Shown: positions 9,920-18,454 of the stretch, piece after piece
Layout: each line of letters opens with the position of its first letter
How positions within the stretch are numbered: position 1 is the stretch's first letter
Assembly (NCBI GenBank): GCA_024233785.1
Contig: JACKPD010000003.1
Span: 95,709 to 159,708 of the forward strand
Origin: Spirochaetales bacterium
GTDB taxonomy: Bacteria > Spirochaetota > Spirochaetia > CADAEX01
Direction of reading: 5' to 3'
Length of the DNA: 64,000 nt
Translations under genes and position numbers: made by a program
Notes under the pieces: generated by a model
Databases searched by the model: none
What the model was told of the DNA's origin: nothing
What the model saw: only the letters and a program-made list of their open reading frames with translations

Positions 9920-10165
9920 ATTATCTTCTCCTTATCATTGTTTCAGCAGTAGCATGGCGGATCCGAAGACTAATGCTGAATATTAGGGTACCTCTAAAAA
10001 CTCTATTTTTTCCGGTTACGGAAAAAATAATTCCTTGCGCCAACGGCGATTAGGTACCCTGTAAGCCCCGGATTTAACAAATCCGGGATAAAGAGACCAA
10101 CCGATCCAAGCGCAAGCGCCGGGATTGAGGTCCCCTTTATAAATATAAACCGTAATTAATACGGA
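9920..10165 (-). promoter_or_regulatory. Structured 246-base spacer between rplJ and rplL
   Basis: No gene is visible here. Inverted repeats are densely packed: CCGTA/TACGG at 10150-10164 directly after the rplJ stop, CCCGGATTT/AAATCCGGG at 10067-10087 (9-bp stem, 3-base loop), ATTTTTTCCG/CGGAAAAAAT at 10005-10028 (10-bp stem, 4-base loop), and an enclosing GGGTACCT/AGGTACCC pair at 9986-9993 and 10052-10059. The rplJ-rplL gap is normally short. The element could be an attenuator or an rplL-specific regulatory leader, or an inserted palindromic repeat; the sequence does not decide. Confidence 0.5.
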
Positions 10166-10702
10166 TTATTTCCCTTCCTTCTGGTCAGCCACAGCCTGCA
10201 GTGTTCTTGCAAGCTTCTGAACAGGAGCATTAAGCACATAAACCAGGTTCTGCACAGGCGCTTTCATTGTTCCCATAAGCATGGAGATAAGCTCCATTCT
10301 TGTCGGAAGCTTTGAAAAAGCTTCAATCTGGGCAGCATCAAAAATATTACCTGCGATATAGCCGCCTTTAACCTGCACCGGCGCTTCTTTTGAATAATCA
10401 AACAGCGCTTTTGCGGCAGGACCGGCCTCACCCTTTACCATGGCAACCGCGGACGGCCCCACAAGCAGTGAATCAAGTCCGTCAACACCCATTGTCCTGA
10501 AGGCAATTTTGGCATATCTGTTCTTGACAACCTTATATTCAACCCCGAACTCTCTCATCTTTCTTCTGAGTCCGGTTATCTGCGCAACAGAAAGGCCCCT
10601 GTAATCAGTTACAATAAAATCAGTTGCTGTTTCCAGCTTGCCCTTAATGTCTGCAACAGCCTCTTCCTTGGCAGGATGTACCTTTGTTATATATTCTGTC
10701 AT
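10166..10702 (-). CDS. rplJ: 50S ribosomal protein L10
   Basis: Stalk base protein that anchors L7/L12 to 23S rRNA. It has 178 residues, with the rRNA-binding N-terminal domain (TDYRGLSVAQITGLRRKMRE near 33-52, VVKNRYAKIA near 58-67) and a C-terminal helix for L12 dimers. It starts 22 bases after rplA, so there is no room for the usual L10 leader directly upstream. Confidence 0.97.
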   Translation of the reverse strand: MTEYITKVHPAKEEAVADIKGKLETATDFIVTDYRGLSVAQITGLRRKMREFGVEYKVVKNRYAKIAFRTMGVDGLDSLLVGPSAVAMVKGEAGPAAKALFDYSKEAPVQVKGGYIAGNIFDAAQIEAFSKLPTRMELISMLMGTMKAPVQNLVYVLNAPVQKLARTLQAVADQKEGK

Positions 10703-10724
10703 ATTACTATCCCTTTCCCCGGCC

Positions 10725-11396
10725 TTATTTGAATGAAACCCTGACTCCAGGGCCCATTGTTGACGAAACTGCTACTGAGATCAGAAAGTCGCCCTTGGTA
10801 TCTGCGGGTTTTTTTCTTTCAACTTCAGCAACCACAGCATGTATATTTTCAACAATCTGACTAACTTCACTTGACACCTTACCTACCGCAAGGTGAAGAA
10901 CTCCGGTTTTATCAGACCTGAACTCAACCCTTCCCTTCTGGAGCTCTTTCAAAGCTTCCTTGATGTTAAAAGTAACTGTCTGGGTTTTCGGGTTAGGCAT
11001 AAGACCTCTTCTTCCAAGAATAGGTCCCAGTCTTCCTACATCTTTCATCATGTCCGGAGTCGCTACCGCGACATCAAAATCAAGCCAGCCGTTTTTAATC
11101 TTTTCAACAAGGTCTACATCGCCAACATAAGCAGCGCCTGCTTCTCTTGCCTCTTCCGCCTTGTCCCCTTTTGCAAAAACAAGTATTTTCTTTTCGCCTG
11201 TAAACTGATGCGGAAGAACCAGAGTATCCCTTACAGCCTGTGCTTTTTTAAGCTTGAGCCTTATTGAAAGCTCGACTGTTTCATCAAATTTCGCAAATGC
11301 AAGCTTCTTTACTATATTTACTGCTTCCTCGTACGGATAGAGAGTTGCTTTATCATAACCCTTGAGTGCTTCAAGATACTTTTTTCCTCTTTTCAT
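10725..11396 (-). CDS. rplA: 50S ribosomal protein L1
   Basis: L1 stalk protein that assists release of deacylated tRNA and, in many bacteria, represses its own rplKA mRNA. The 223-residue length is close to normal (about 230). The signature MKDVGRLGPILGRRGLMPNPK is visible near residues 117-137. It follows rplK with three bases between stop and start, indicating translational coupling. Confidence 0.97.
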   Translation of the reverse strand: MKRGKKYLEALKGYDKATLYPYEEAVNIVKKLAFAKFDETVELSIRLKLKKAQAVRDTLVLPHQFTGEKKILVFAKGDKAEEAREAGAAYVGDVDLVEKIKNGWLDFDVAVATPDMMKDVGRLGPILGRRGLMPNPKTQTVTFNIKEALKELQKGRVEFRSDKTGVLHLAVGKVSSEVSQIVENIHAVVAEVERKKPADTKGDFLISVAVSSTMGPGVRVSFK

Positions 11397-11399
11397 ACC

Positions 11400-11831
11400 C
11401 TATGCCTCCACCTCTATTCCCATACTTCTTGCTGTACCAGCGACAATTTTCATTGCGGCATCGATATCATTGGCATTCAGGTCAGGCATCTTTATTTCCG
11501 CAACCTTTTTAAGCTCCGCCCTTGATATTTTTGCAACTTTAACCTTGTGAGGTTCCGCGGAACCGCTCGCGAGATTACATGCTTTTTTGAGAAGCACAGA
11601 AGCCGGAGGTGTTTTTGTGATAAACGTAAATGTCTTATCAGCAAAAACTGTAATTACGACAGGAATAGTAAGGCCCTGCTCCAGATTTTTTGTTCTGTCG
11701 TTAAACTGCTGAACAAATTGAGGAGCGCTTACTCCGTGAGGCCCGAGCGCGGGTCCTACAGGAGGAGCTGGTGTCGCTTTTCCGGCCGGAACCTGCAGCT
11801 TGATATAAGCTGTAACTTTTTTCTTGGCCAT
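11400..11831 (-). CDS. rplK: 50S ribosomal protein L11
   Basis: GTPase-centre protein that binds 23S rRNA. It has 143 residues with the N-terminal proline-rich PAGKATPAPPVGPALGPHGV segment (residues 16-35), the thiostrepton/GTPase-factor face, and the C-terminal rRNA-binding domain ending with IVAGTARSMGIEVEA. GGAGAAATAA precedes the ATG. It is the first gene of the L11-L1 pair, downstream of a hairpin-rich leader. Confidence 0.98.
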   Translation of the reverse strand: MAKKKVTAYIKLQVPAGKATPAPPVGPALGPHGVSAPQFVQQFNDRTKNLEQGLTIPVVITVFADKTFTFITKTPPASVLLKKACNLASGSAEPHKVKVAKISRAELKKVAEIKMPDLNANDIDAAMKIVAGTARSMGIEVEA

Positions 11832-11965
11832 TTATTTCTCCAATATGTGGTAAACGTTTCTTTTACAAGAAACTCCCAGTCTAAAACCGGTAAAACTTAC
11901 CGGATAAGGATAAGAGCTCCAGGCACAAACAGTGTAAGGGACCGGAGCCTGTCTATTTTGCAAGG
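11832..11965 (-). promoter_or_regulatory. rplK leader with hairpins (possible L1 autoregulatory site)
   Basis: The 134-base gap between nusG and rplK contains GTTTCTT/AAGAAAC at 11856-11873 and CCGGTAA/TTACCGG at 11887-11903. It also has longer-range GCTCC/GGAGC and CAGGC/GCCTG pairings around 11913-11952. In many bacteria L1 binds the rplK leader and represses translation of rplKA. Position and structure fit that model, but I cannot confirm the L1 recognition motif by eye. Confidence 0.45.
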
Positions 11966-12520
11966 TTATATCTGTTCGACTTGTGAAAAATCAACCTCGA
12001 CAGGTGTTGCTCTTCCGAATATTCCCACAACCACCCTGAGTTTCCCTTTTTCCATATTAACTTCGTCAATTTTACCTGTAAATGAGTCAAAAGGACCGCC
12101 GACAATCTTGACTGATTCGCCGATATTGAAAACCTGTTTTGCAGTCACATGCCTGCTGGCCTTAAGCTCTCCAGTCTTCTGCAGAATGCTACGCACTTCA
12201 TCAGAAGATATTGGATTTGGTTTTACATTACCAAGAGCCCCGACAAATCCGGTTACTCCCTGTATTTTTTTTATTTCAGAGCAGGCATTTTTCCAGCCCC
12301 TGTCCGGCAGATCCATCTCAAGCAGAATATAGCCGGGGAGAAATTTTCTGGAAGTAATCTTTTTCTTGCCGTCCTTTACCTCTACCACCTCTTCCGAAGG
12401 GATTTTGATATCAAGAACAACATCAGAAAGAGAAGGATCCTCCATCAGCTTTCTCACATGTTTTTCAATTTTATTTTCATAACCTGAATAGGTATGAAGA
12501 ACATACCAGCCTTTTGCCAT
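11966..12520 (-). CDS. nusG: Transcription termination/antitermination protein NusG
   Basis: Elongation factor that binds the RNA polymerase clamp and couples to Rho or ribosomal protein S10. It has 184 residues: an N-terminal NGN domain (starts AKGWYVLHTYSGYENK) and a C-terminal KOW domain with VKIVGGPFDSFTGKI near 134-148. It follows secE, the standard order. Confidence 0.97.
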   Translation of the reverse strand: MAKGWYVLHTYSGYENKIEKHVRKLMEDPSLSDVVLDIKIPSEEVVEVKDGKKKITSRKFLPGYILLEMDLPDRGWKNACSEIKKIQGVTGFVGALGNVKPNPISSDEVRSILQKTGELKASRHVTAKQVFNIGESVKIVGGPFDSFTGKIDEVNMEKGKLRVVVGIFGRATPVEVDFSQVEQI

Positions 12521-12538
12521 TTGTTATACCGTACTCCG

Positions 12539-12718
12539 CTAAAAAATTATATCTATCCCGACAATAAGTAAAAAATCGACAATACCAAGTATCAAAGCAA
12601 AAAGCAGTGTCGAAACTATCACGACACGGGTTGACGAACTTACTTCACCACTCCCGGGCCAGACAACCTTTTTAAGCTCTGAGTAACTCTCCTTAAAAAA
12701 ATTCAGGATTTTGTTCAT
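12539..12718 (-). CDS. secE: Preprotein translocase subunit SecE
   Basis: Small essential SecYEG component that clamps SecY. The 59-codon frame begins MNKILNFFKESYSELKKVVW, the usual amphipathic helix with the conserved K-V-x-W-P turn. A single membrane span follows at about residues 32-55. It is the short one-span form typical of most bacteria outside the enteric group. It sits between tRNA-Trp and nusG, exactly where secE is expected. Confidence 0.95.
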   Translation of the reverse strand: MNKILNFFKESYSELKKVVWPGSGEVSSSTRVVIVSTLLFALILGIVDFLLIVGIDIIF

Positions 12719-12761
12719 AAAAAAAACTCCTAATAAAGTGAAAAAGGAAATAATACAAATA

Positions 12762-12835
12762 CAGGCCAGGTAGGATTCGAACCTACAACATCCGGTTTTG
12801 GAGACCGGCGCTCTAGCCGTTGGAGCTACTGGCCT
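12762..12835 (-). tRNA. trnW: tRNA-Trp (anticodon CCA)
   Basis: Full cloverleaf of 74 nt on the minus strand. The acceptor stem is AGGCCAG/CTGGCCT, the D-arm is GCTC...GAGC, the anticodon stem CCGGT/ACCGG has loop CTCCAAA giving CCA, and the T-arm is GTAGG/CCTAC with TTCGAAT. The 3' CCA is not encoded. It lies between rpmG and secE inside the operon. Confidence 0.96.
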
Positions 12836-12841
12836 AAAAAA

Positions 12842-13018
12842 TTATTTAATTTTAGCTTCTTTATGCAATGTATGTTTTCTGTCAAACTTGCAGTACTTAC
12901 TGAATTCCATCTTTGCCTGTGTATTTTTTCTATTTTTCTTTGTTGTATAGTTTTTTCTCTTACACTCTGAACACTGGAGAGCAATAAGTTCAACATTCCC
13001 TTTCTTTTTGGATGCCAT
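12842..13018 (-). CDS. rpmG: 50S ribosomal protein L33
   Basis: Small large-subunit protein of 58 residues. It has the N-terminal basic segment, CSEC at residues 16-19, and the NYTTKKNRKN motif, ending KHTLHKEAKIK. Only one cysteine (C43) remains where the second zinc pair is expected, so zinc binding is probably incomplete or lost. The ATG at 13018 has GGAGA upstream. The gene sits between tRNA-Thr and tRNA-Trp, a common arrangement. Confidence 0.94.
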   Translation of the reverse strand: MASKKKGNVELIALQCSECKRKNYTTKKNRKNTQAKMEFSKYCKFDRKHTLHKEAKIK

Positions 13019-13110
13019 ATCAGAATCTCCTATATTATATGGTTAAACCCGCATAGTTAAACCAGCATGGTTTAACCGGTTAAAAACCAGCGTACAATTT
13101 AAGTATGATC

Positions 13111-13183
13111 AGCCCTCGACCGGATTTGAACCGGTGACCCCCTCCTTACCATGGAGGTGCTCTACCGACTGAGCTACAAGGGC
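13111..13183 (-). tRNA. trnT: tRNA-Thr (anticodon GGT)
   Basis: 73-nt cloverleaf on the minus strand. The acceptor is GCCCTTG/CGAGGGC (one G-U pair), the D-arm GCTC/GAGC, the anticodon stem CCTCC/GGAGG with loop ATGGTAA giving GGT, and the T-arm ACCGG/CCGGT with TTCAAAT. CCA is not encoded. It is the first gene after the operon promoter. Downstream, the GTTAAACC/GGTTTAAC hairpin (13056-13076) may mark processing before rpmG. Confidence 0.96.
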
Positions 13184-13220
13184 ATACCTGTCCCGCTTAG
13201 ACGGCTGGATAACGTGTGAA

Positions 13221-13249
13221 AAATTAACAGACATACCCTCTTTTGTCAA
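13221..13249 (-). promoter_or_regulatory. Sigma-70-type promoter of the tRNA-Thr to tuf operon
   Basis: On the minus strand TTGACA (13244-13249) is followed after exactly 17 bases by TAATTT (13221-13226), with upstream AT-rich sequence resembling an UP element (13250-13278). It lies 38 bases before tRNA-Thr. The -35 is a perfect match and the -10 matches four of six positions. It fits a strong promoter for the stable RNA and translation genes that follow. Confidence 0.8.
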
Positions 13250-13278
13250 TAGAATATAATATATTATTAATTTTTAAT

Positions 13279-15621
13279 CTATGCCTGTTTTATGCCAACC
13301 GGCCACAAAATTGAAAAAATTGTGCCGCTGCCAGGGGAACTTTTACAGGTTATCTCACCCTTGAGGCTTTGTGTTACAATATTATAGACAATATGCATGC
13401 CGAGCCCGCTGCCTCCGGAACCTCTTTTTGTTGTAAAAAACGGTTCAAAAATTCTTTCTTTTGTCACAGTATCCATGCCTATGCCATTGTCGGAATACCG
13501 GATTGATGCTTCGGTACCGTCAAAATCCGCATCAATTACGATTCTGCCGCTTTCAATACCTTCAAATCCATGCTTCAGGGAATTCATCACAAGATTCGTG
13601 ATTACCTGGGAAAGAGCGCCGGGCATGCTTTCAAATTCCATATCTTCACGGCCGTTTACAGTAATAGTGTGGTTTGTTTTCTTAAGAACAGGCTGGAGGC
13701 TCATCAAAACCTCATTTATATATCTTTTAAGATTAAATGTCCGCTTTTCCCTGCTTGCCTGATCTACAGCTACCTTTTTAAAACTGCTGATATGGTTTGA
13801 AGCTTTTTCAAGATTTTCCAGCAGGACCTTAGAGGATTCGCGGGCTGTAGTTATATATTTCTCAAGCTCGGACCTTTTAATGTTCCCTTCATTGTATCTC
13901 AACCCCATTTCCTCTGTCTGCTGCATTAAATACGATGCCGCTGTAATACTTATTCCGACAGGCGTATTTATTTCATGCGCGACCCCGGCTACGAGAAGGC
14001 CCAGAGAAGCCATTTTTTCCGCTTCCACCAGGTTCTTCTGCGTTTCCCTGAGCCTGTCCAGTGAATCCTTTAAGGCAATATTGGAATCCTCAAGTTCAGC
14101 TGTGCGCAAAAGCACTCTCTTTTCAAGTTCGGCGTTGAGCTTCTGCAGTTCTTTCTGCGATTTTTTTCTTTCTGTTACATCGCGTATTATGGAAAGCAGA
14201 AAAGGGGCCTCTCCAAGGTCAAGGCGGGAAACACTGACTTCAGAATCAAAAACAGACCCGTCCTTTCTTACCTGCTGCCATTCGAAAAACTGCGGATTCC
14301 CGCTCAGCGCTTCGTTCAGATAAACCTGAAGCTGATCCTGCGGCAGTGCGGTATCGACATTGGTTTTTGAAACTTCAAGCGGTGATTTATTCCGGAACTC
14401 GCTTTCCTCATATCCGAACATCTCAAGGGCTTTGCGGTTAAAATTAACTATTTTGTTATCCATTACTATAAGAATAGCGTCATTTGCGGATTGAAAAACA
14501 GCCTGATATCTTAACTCGCTTATCGCAAGCTCATCAGTTCTCTGCTGAACAAGCACTTCAAGATGCCGCGCGTTTTCCTGGACTATCTTTTTCCGCGATG
14601 CGATAAGGACAAAATTTATCGATACTACCGCAATTACAAGTGCAATTCCAAGCGCTATTATCTGAAACTGGAATTCAAACAGGGCGGCATTTACCTGCTG
14701 ATCTGTCGCAGTCAGCAGAAGTATAAGTTTCTGCTTTCCCACATTCATTGAATGCCATGCGGCAAGTCTTCTTTCTTTTTTCCCTTCCCTGTTAATAAAA
14801 TTTATCTCACCGCTTCCAAGTGTCTGAAGCAGCACAGTATCATTCACCTTTTTCATCATCGGAGGGTCAAAAAGATTCAGGCTGAAAATATTTTCCCCGA
14901 TATTTTCAGTATTTTCAGCAAAAACTATGGTTCCATCCCCGGACAGGAAGGTGCCTGTTCCGTATTCACCCATACTCATAGGGAAAATAAATCTGTTTAT
15001 CACCGGTTTAAGATCAACAACTGCGCAAATAAGCCCCTTAAGCTGGCCTGCTTCCCAGACAGGGATAATATTGCCGATTAGCTGATAGTTGTGTGAAATA
15101 TAAAAAAAATAGGGATCAGGTTCTTTTCCTGATGTTCTGATCTCTTTCCAGTAATTATCCAGCCAGACACTCCCGACATATTTTGACACCTCCTCCCTTT
15201 CTCCTGTTGAAAGATTGGAATACGCAATTTTACCGGGGGAATAGGAAACAAGAAAACCTATGATCTCCTGCTTGCTTGTCTGTAGGAACTGAAAAAGCCG
15301 GTTCTTTTCCTCATCAGCATTTCTATCAAGAATATCATCCCTGAAATACCGCTGAATTACATCAAGATTATAAAACATTTCATAAATGCTTTCCTCAACT
15401 GCCTGTTTGGATAACAAAACCTGAAGGACCTGCTGCTGATTAAATACTGCTTCATTTCTTTTTAAGGCCCAGCCGTGAAGAAGAAACGCCACACTGAAAA
15501 ATGCGTAAATGGCAAGGGCTGAACTCAGGAAAAAATTTATTATTATCTTTTTGGGAAAAACAATCTCGGAGTATTTGAAAAGGCGTTTCTGCTTGTCATG
15601 TTTTTCACTGAACATAGTCAT
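13279..15621 (-). CDS. Membrane-bound PAS sensor histidine kinase
   Basis: Two-component sensor kinase of 780 residues. There is a membrane span at about 25-49, a large extracytoplasmic sensor domain (about 50-315, resembling double-Cache sensors), and a second span at about 316-343. These are followed by a PAS domain (about 367-485), a coiled coil (about 485-540), HisKA with the phospho-acceptor H549 in GVAHEINTPVG, and a HATPase domain (N box near 676, SDNGIGMD at 710-717, G2 near 734-741). Dimerisation and ATPase parts are complete. No response regulator is adjacent, so the partner is unknown. The start has no strong ribosome binding site; an ATG two codons later is equally possible. It follows the FGGY kinase gene by 34 bases. 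Confidence 0.92.
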   Translation of the reverse strand: MTMFSEKHDKQKRLFKYSEIVFPKKIIINFFLSSALAIYAFFSVAFLLHGWALKRNEAVFNQQQVLQVLLSKQAVEESIYEMFYNLDVIQRYFRDDILDRNADEEKNRLFQFLQTSKQEIIGFLVSYSPGKIAYSNLSTGEREEVSKYVGSVWLDNYWKEIRTSGKEPDPYFFYISHNYQLIGNIIPVWEAGQLKGLICAVVDLKPVINRFIFPMSMGEYGTGTFLSGDGTIVFAENTENIGENIFSLNLFDPPMMKKVNDTVLLQTLGSGEINFINREGKKERRLAAWHSMNVGKQKLILLLTATDQQVNAALFEFQFQIIALGIALVIAVVSINFVLIASRKKIVQENARHLEVLVQQRTDELAISELRYQAVFQSANDAILIVMDNKIVNFNRKALEMFGYEESEFRNKSPLEVSKTNVDTALPQDQLQVYLNEALSGNPQFFEWQQVRKDGSVFDSEVSVSRLDLGEAPFLLSIIRDVTERKKSQKELQKLNAELEKRVLLRTAELEDSNIALKDSLDRLRETQKNLVEAEKMASLGLLVAGVAHEINTPVGISITAASYLMQQTEEMGLRYNEGNIKRSELEKYITTARESSKVLLENLEKASNHISSFKKVAVDQASREKRTFNLKRYINEVLMSLQPVLKKTNHTITVNGREDMEFESMPGALSQVITNLVMNSLKHGFEGIESGRIVIDADFDGTEASIRYSDNGIGMDTVTKERIFEPFFTTKRGSGGSGLGMHIVYNIVTQSLKGEITCKSSPGSGTIFSILWPVGIKQA

Positions 15622-15655
15622 AATCTACCATATAAAAAGATAATCAAGAAGAGCT

Positions 15656-17044
15656 TTATAATGTTTCAGCAAGAGGCTGTATGCGGGCCGACATCCGGGA
15701 ATATTTTTCAAACAGGCAGGTAAATCTGTCATAAGAAGCTTTGTCCGGATTGTATTCCTCTTTTATATGTACCATATCCTGCGCCGCCCGGATCAGGGAA
15801 CTGTAAAGACCAAGCCCCTTGAACGCGACACATGCGCATCCGAGCAGTTCTCCGTCATGAATTTCCGGAACAATAATCCTTTTCCCTATCATATCCGACT
15901 TCAACTGGTTCCAGAGAGGGTTTTTAGCCTGGCCCCCTGAAAGCCTGATCTCCTCAATATTAAGGGAACAGGATTCCATATACTGAATTACATCCCTTAC
16001 AGAGAACCCGATTGACTTCACAACCGCGCTTCCTGTTTCAAGGATTCCATGTCTTGCTTCAAGTCCGACAAAAGCCCCTTTTGAGAATTGCCATACGGCC
16101 CCCTTCTTAAGGGATGGGAAAAAGTAAAGGCTGTCTTCTTTATGAATAACCTCTGAAATCTCCCGGACCAGGGCCAGATAGGATTTCCCCTGCTGCCCTG
16201 ACACCTTCCTGAACCATTCAAAGATAATTCCGGAAGAGGCAAGAACTCCTGACACATTTTCAAACCCGTCAATAATATGAGGCAGGGATCTTAAGCTTTC
16301 GCAATAAATTTTCCGGCTTGTTGTGTAGTTGATCCCTTCCGAAGTACCTGCCCGGTCGCAGACCGCTCCTTCAAAAACAGCTCCTGTGCCTAAAAGCGCC
16401 ATCAGGTAGTCATTTGCTCCTGCGAAAACAGGGAGCCCTTCCTTTAGGTAATACTCTTTGCCCGCCTCTGCAGATACCCTGCCGATCAGTTCCCCGGTCA
16501 AAATAAACCGGGGCAGCTTATCCTTGTCAATCCCGCTTTTAATAATTGATTCATCATCCCAGAGATATGACGCGAATTCCTTATTCGGAATGGGGGCTGT
16601 GAGCTCACCGGTCAGCAGATAAGGGAAAAATCCGGAAAGGGGGAGAAAACTGCAGATATCCTGATATTTATTTTTTAGATTTTCCCTGAACCACAGTATT
16701 TTGGGAAGAAAAAATGATTTTGTTCCGGGAACAGGGGTCCTTTTGTCATCTATCCATAAAAGAGAATCAGATGTGTATTTTCCATCACATGCTACAGGAA
16801 TTATTGTAGGTCCGTTTCCGCTGAATACAACAGCTTCAATTTCATCAAGATAGGTGAGATTGCATAAAGCCTTTTTAAGGGCCGTTACCCAGATTTTTGT
16901 ATTCCAGCTGTAAATATCGCCGCCCGCTTCATCATAGGAAGATCTCTGCCAGGATTTGAGAACACCTCTCTCGTCAATTATTCCCGCTTTTATTGAAGAT
17001 GTCCCGATATCTACCGTAAGTACCTTCTGTCCTTTTCTTCCCAT
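15656..17044 (-). CDS. FGGY-family carbohydrate kinase (xylulokinase-like)
   Basis: ATP-dependent sugar kinase of 462 residues. The N-terminal phosphate-binding loop VDIGTSSIKAGIID (about 11-24) and the family segment with LSGGQAKNPLWNQLKSDMIG (about 374-393) are intact, as is AGANDYLMALLGTGA near 213. Xylulose, ribulose or another sugar alcohol could be the substrate; the sequence does not decide. It lies 19 bases downstream of prs in the same direction, so pentose phosphorylation and PRPP synthesis may be co-expressed. A histidine kinase follows. Confidence 0.88.
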   Translation of the reverse strand: MGRKGQKVLTVDIGTSSIKAGIIDERGVLKSWQRSSYDEAGGDIYSWNTKIWVTALKKALCNLTYLDEIEAVVFSGNGPTIIPVACDGKYTSDSLLWIDDKRTPVPGTKSFFLPKILWFRENLKNKYQDICSFLPLSGFFPYLLTGELTAPIPNKEFASYLWDDESIIKSGIDKDKLPRFILTGELIGRVSAEAGKEYYLKEGLPVFAGANDYLMALLGTGAVFEGAVCDRAGTSEGINYTTSRKIYCESLRSLPHIIDGFENVSGVLASSGIIFEWFRKVSGQQGKSYLALVREISEVIHKEDSLYFFPSLKKGAVWQFSKGAFVGLEARHGILETGSAVVKSIGFSVRDVIQYMESCSLNIEEIRLSGGQAKNPLWNQLKSDMIGKRIIVPEIHDGELLGCACVAFKGLGLYSSLIRAAQDMVHIKEEYNPDKASYDRFTCLFEKYSRMSARIQPLAETL

Positions 17045-17063
17045 AATAAATCAGCTTTTCCTG

Positions 17064-18299
17064 TCAGGAATTCTTGATTAGCCGCTGGATAATCTTGCTG
17101 TTGTCAATCAGCGGCGTAAGTGTTCTCTCCTGATTAAGACGTGAGATTACTCTCGCGAAAAGATCGGATATGTGGGCGTTTACATACCACTCTTTTGAAT
17201 ACAGTGATCCATCATGGTAGACAGCGTTTGTCCCGATCATTTTGTCGAAATATCCTTTTTTAAATGCCTCATCAAAATTTTCAATCGCATTACCGGTAAA
17301 GAACGGCAGGCTTATCGCGCATATTACTTTTTCTGCGCCCATCTCCCTTAAATGCTGCATCGCTTTGATCATTGTACCGCCGGTTCCGATCATATCATCG
17401 GCCATGAAAACAACCTTGCCTTTTACATTTCCGAGCAGCCTCATTGAAGTTATGTTGCTTGATTTTGCGTTCTGGGAAACCCGCGAATAATCCCTTTCCT
17501 TGTACAGCATTGCGAGCGGTTTGTTTAAATTCCCTGCGTAAAATTTATTCCTGTCTACAGCGCCTGTATCAGGAGCTACAATAACAAGGTCGGATTTTTC
17601 AAGGTCAACATAATTGAGCAATGTCCTTATTATCTGGTACGATGCATGCAGATCTTCCATTCTGCATTTGTTAAGACAATTCTCAATTTCCTTGGAATGG
17701 ATATCAAGTGTAATAATCCTGGAAACGCCCATATTCTCGACTATCCTGCCGAATAAGGCGGCAGTGAGCGCTTCCCTCCCTTTGCGTTTATGCTGTCTCG
17801 CGTATGGATAAGCCGGAACTACTATAGAGACTGAACTTGCCCCGGACTGGATAACCGCGTCAATTGTCGCAAACAGGGTAAAAACATGGTCATTGACAGA
17901 CAATACATGCGTTGACCCGTCATCATTGATTTTCAGCGGATAATGGTTTTCGACATCCTGGACTATAAATACATCCATCCCCCTTACTGAAGAGCGTATC
18001 TCTGCCTTGAATTCCCCGTTCGCGAATCGGGTGTATTTTACCGGGATTTTAAAATCCGGCACCCTGTGTTTTTCAATATCCGGGCACATTGTAAGGTTGG
18101 GATCATCAATATCTATTAAAAGATTTATCTGTTTTACAACTTCATCATGAGGCAGTCCGTAAGCCCTGGAAATAAGCTCGATTTTCTTTTTATGTTTTTT
18201 TATATAGTTTTTCTTCAGGTGAAGAACAATATCATCCGTAAATAGTTCCGCCCCGGGACAGGCTACAATCCCGAGATTTACAGGTTTTGAAAAACGCAT
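17064..18299 (-). CDS. prs: Ribose-phosphate pyrophosphokinase (long form)
   Basis: Makes PRPP from ribose 5-phosphate and ATP for nucleotide synthesis. Seen: VFIVQDVENHYP, VVPAYPYARQHKRKGREA (ATP-binding flexible region), and the PRPP loop VFMADDMIGTGGTM. It has 411 residues against about 315 for the standard enzyme, with an N-terminal extension of about 100 residues; such long forms occur in spirochaetes and some other phyla. The frame is open 14 codons further upstream, but ATG 18299 has GAGGTGG just before it and is preferred. It is divergent from the nucleoside transporter. Confidence 0.9.
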   Translation of the reverse strand: MRFSKPVNLGIVACPGAELFTDDIVLHLKKNYIKKHKKKIELISRAYGLPHDEVVKQINLLIDIDDPNLTMCPDIEKHRVPDFKIPVKYTRFANGEFKAEIRSSVRGMDVFIVQDVENHYPLKINDDGSTHVLSVNDHVFTLFATIDAVIQSGASSVSIVVPAYPYARQHKRKGREALTAALFGRIVENMGVSRIITLDIHSKEIENCLNKCRMEDLHASYQIIRTLLNYVDLEKSDLVIVAPDTGAVDRNKFYAGNLNKPLAMLYKERDYSRVSQNAKSSNITSMRLLGNVKGKVVFMADDMIGTGGTMIKAMQHLREMGAEKVICAISLPFFTGNAIENFDEAFKKGYFDKMIGTNAVYHDGSLYSKEWYVNAHISDLFARVISRLNQERTLTPLIDNSKIIQRLIKNS

Positions 18300-18454
18300 C
18301 TCCCACCTCAATTTATCAATTTTGTGCTGACCATAACACACTGATTATTTATGAGTCAACAAGCTGCCCTCATCTTACTATTTTCTTTTTGTTTAATTAA
18401 GATTAGAATCATATCAATGCGTATTATTATTGAAAATTATATCGGGGAAAACAA

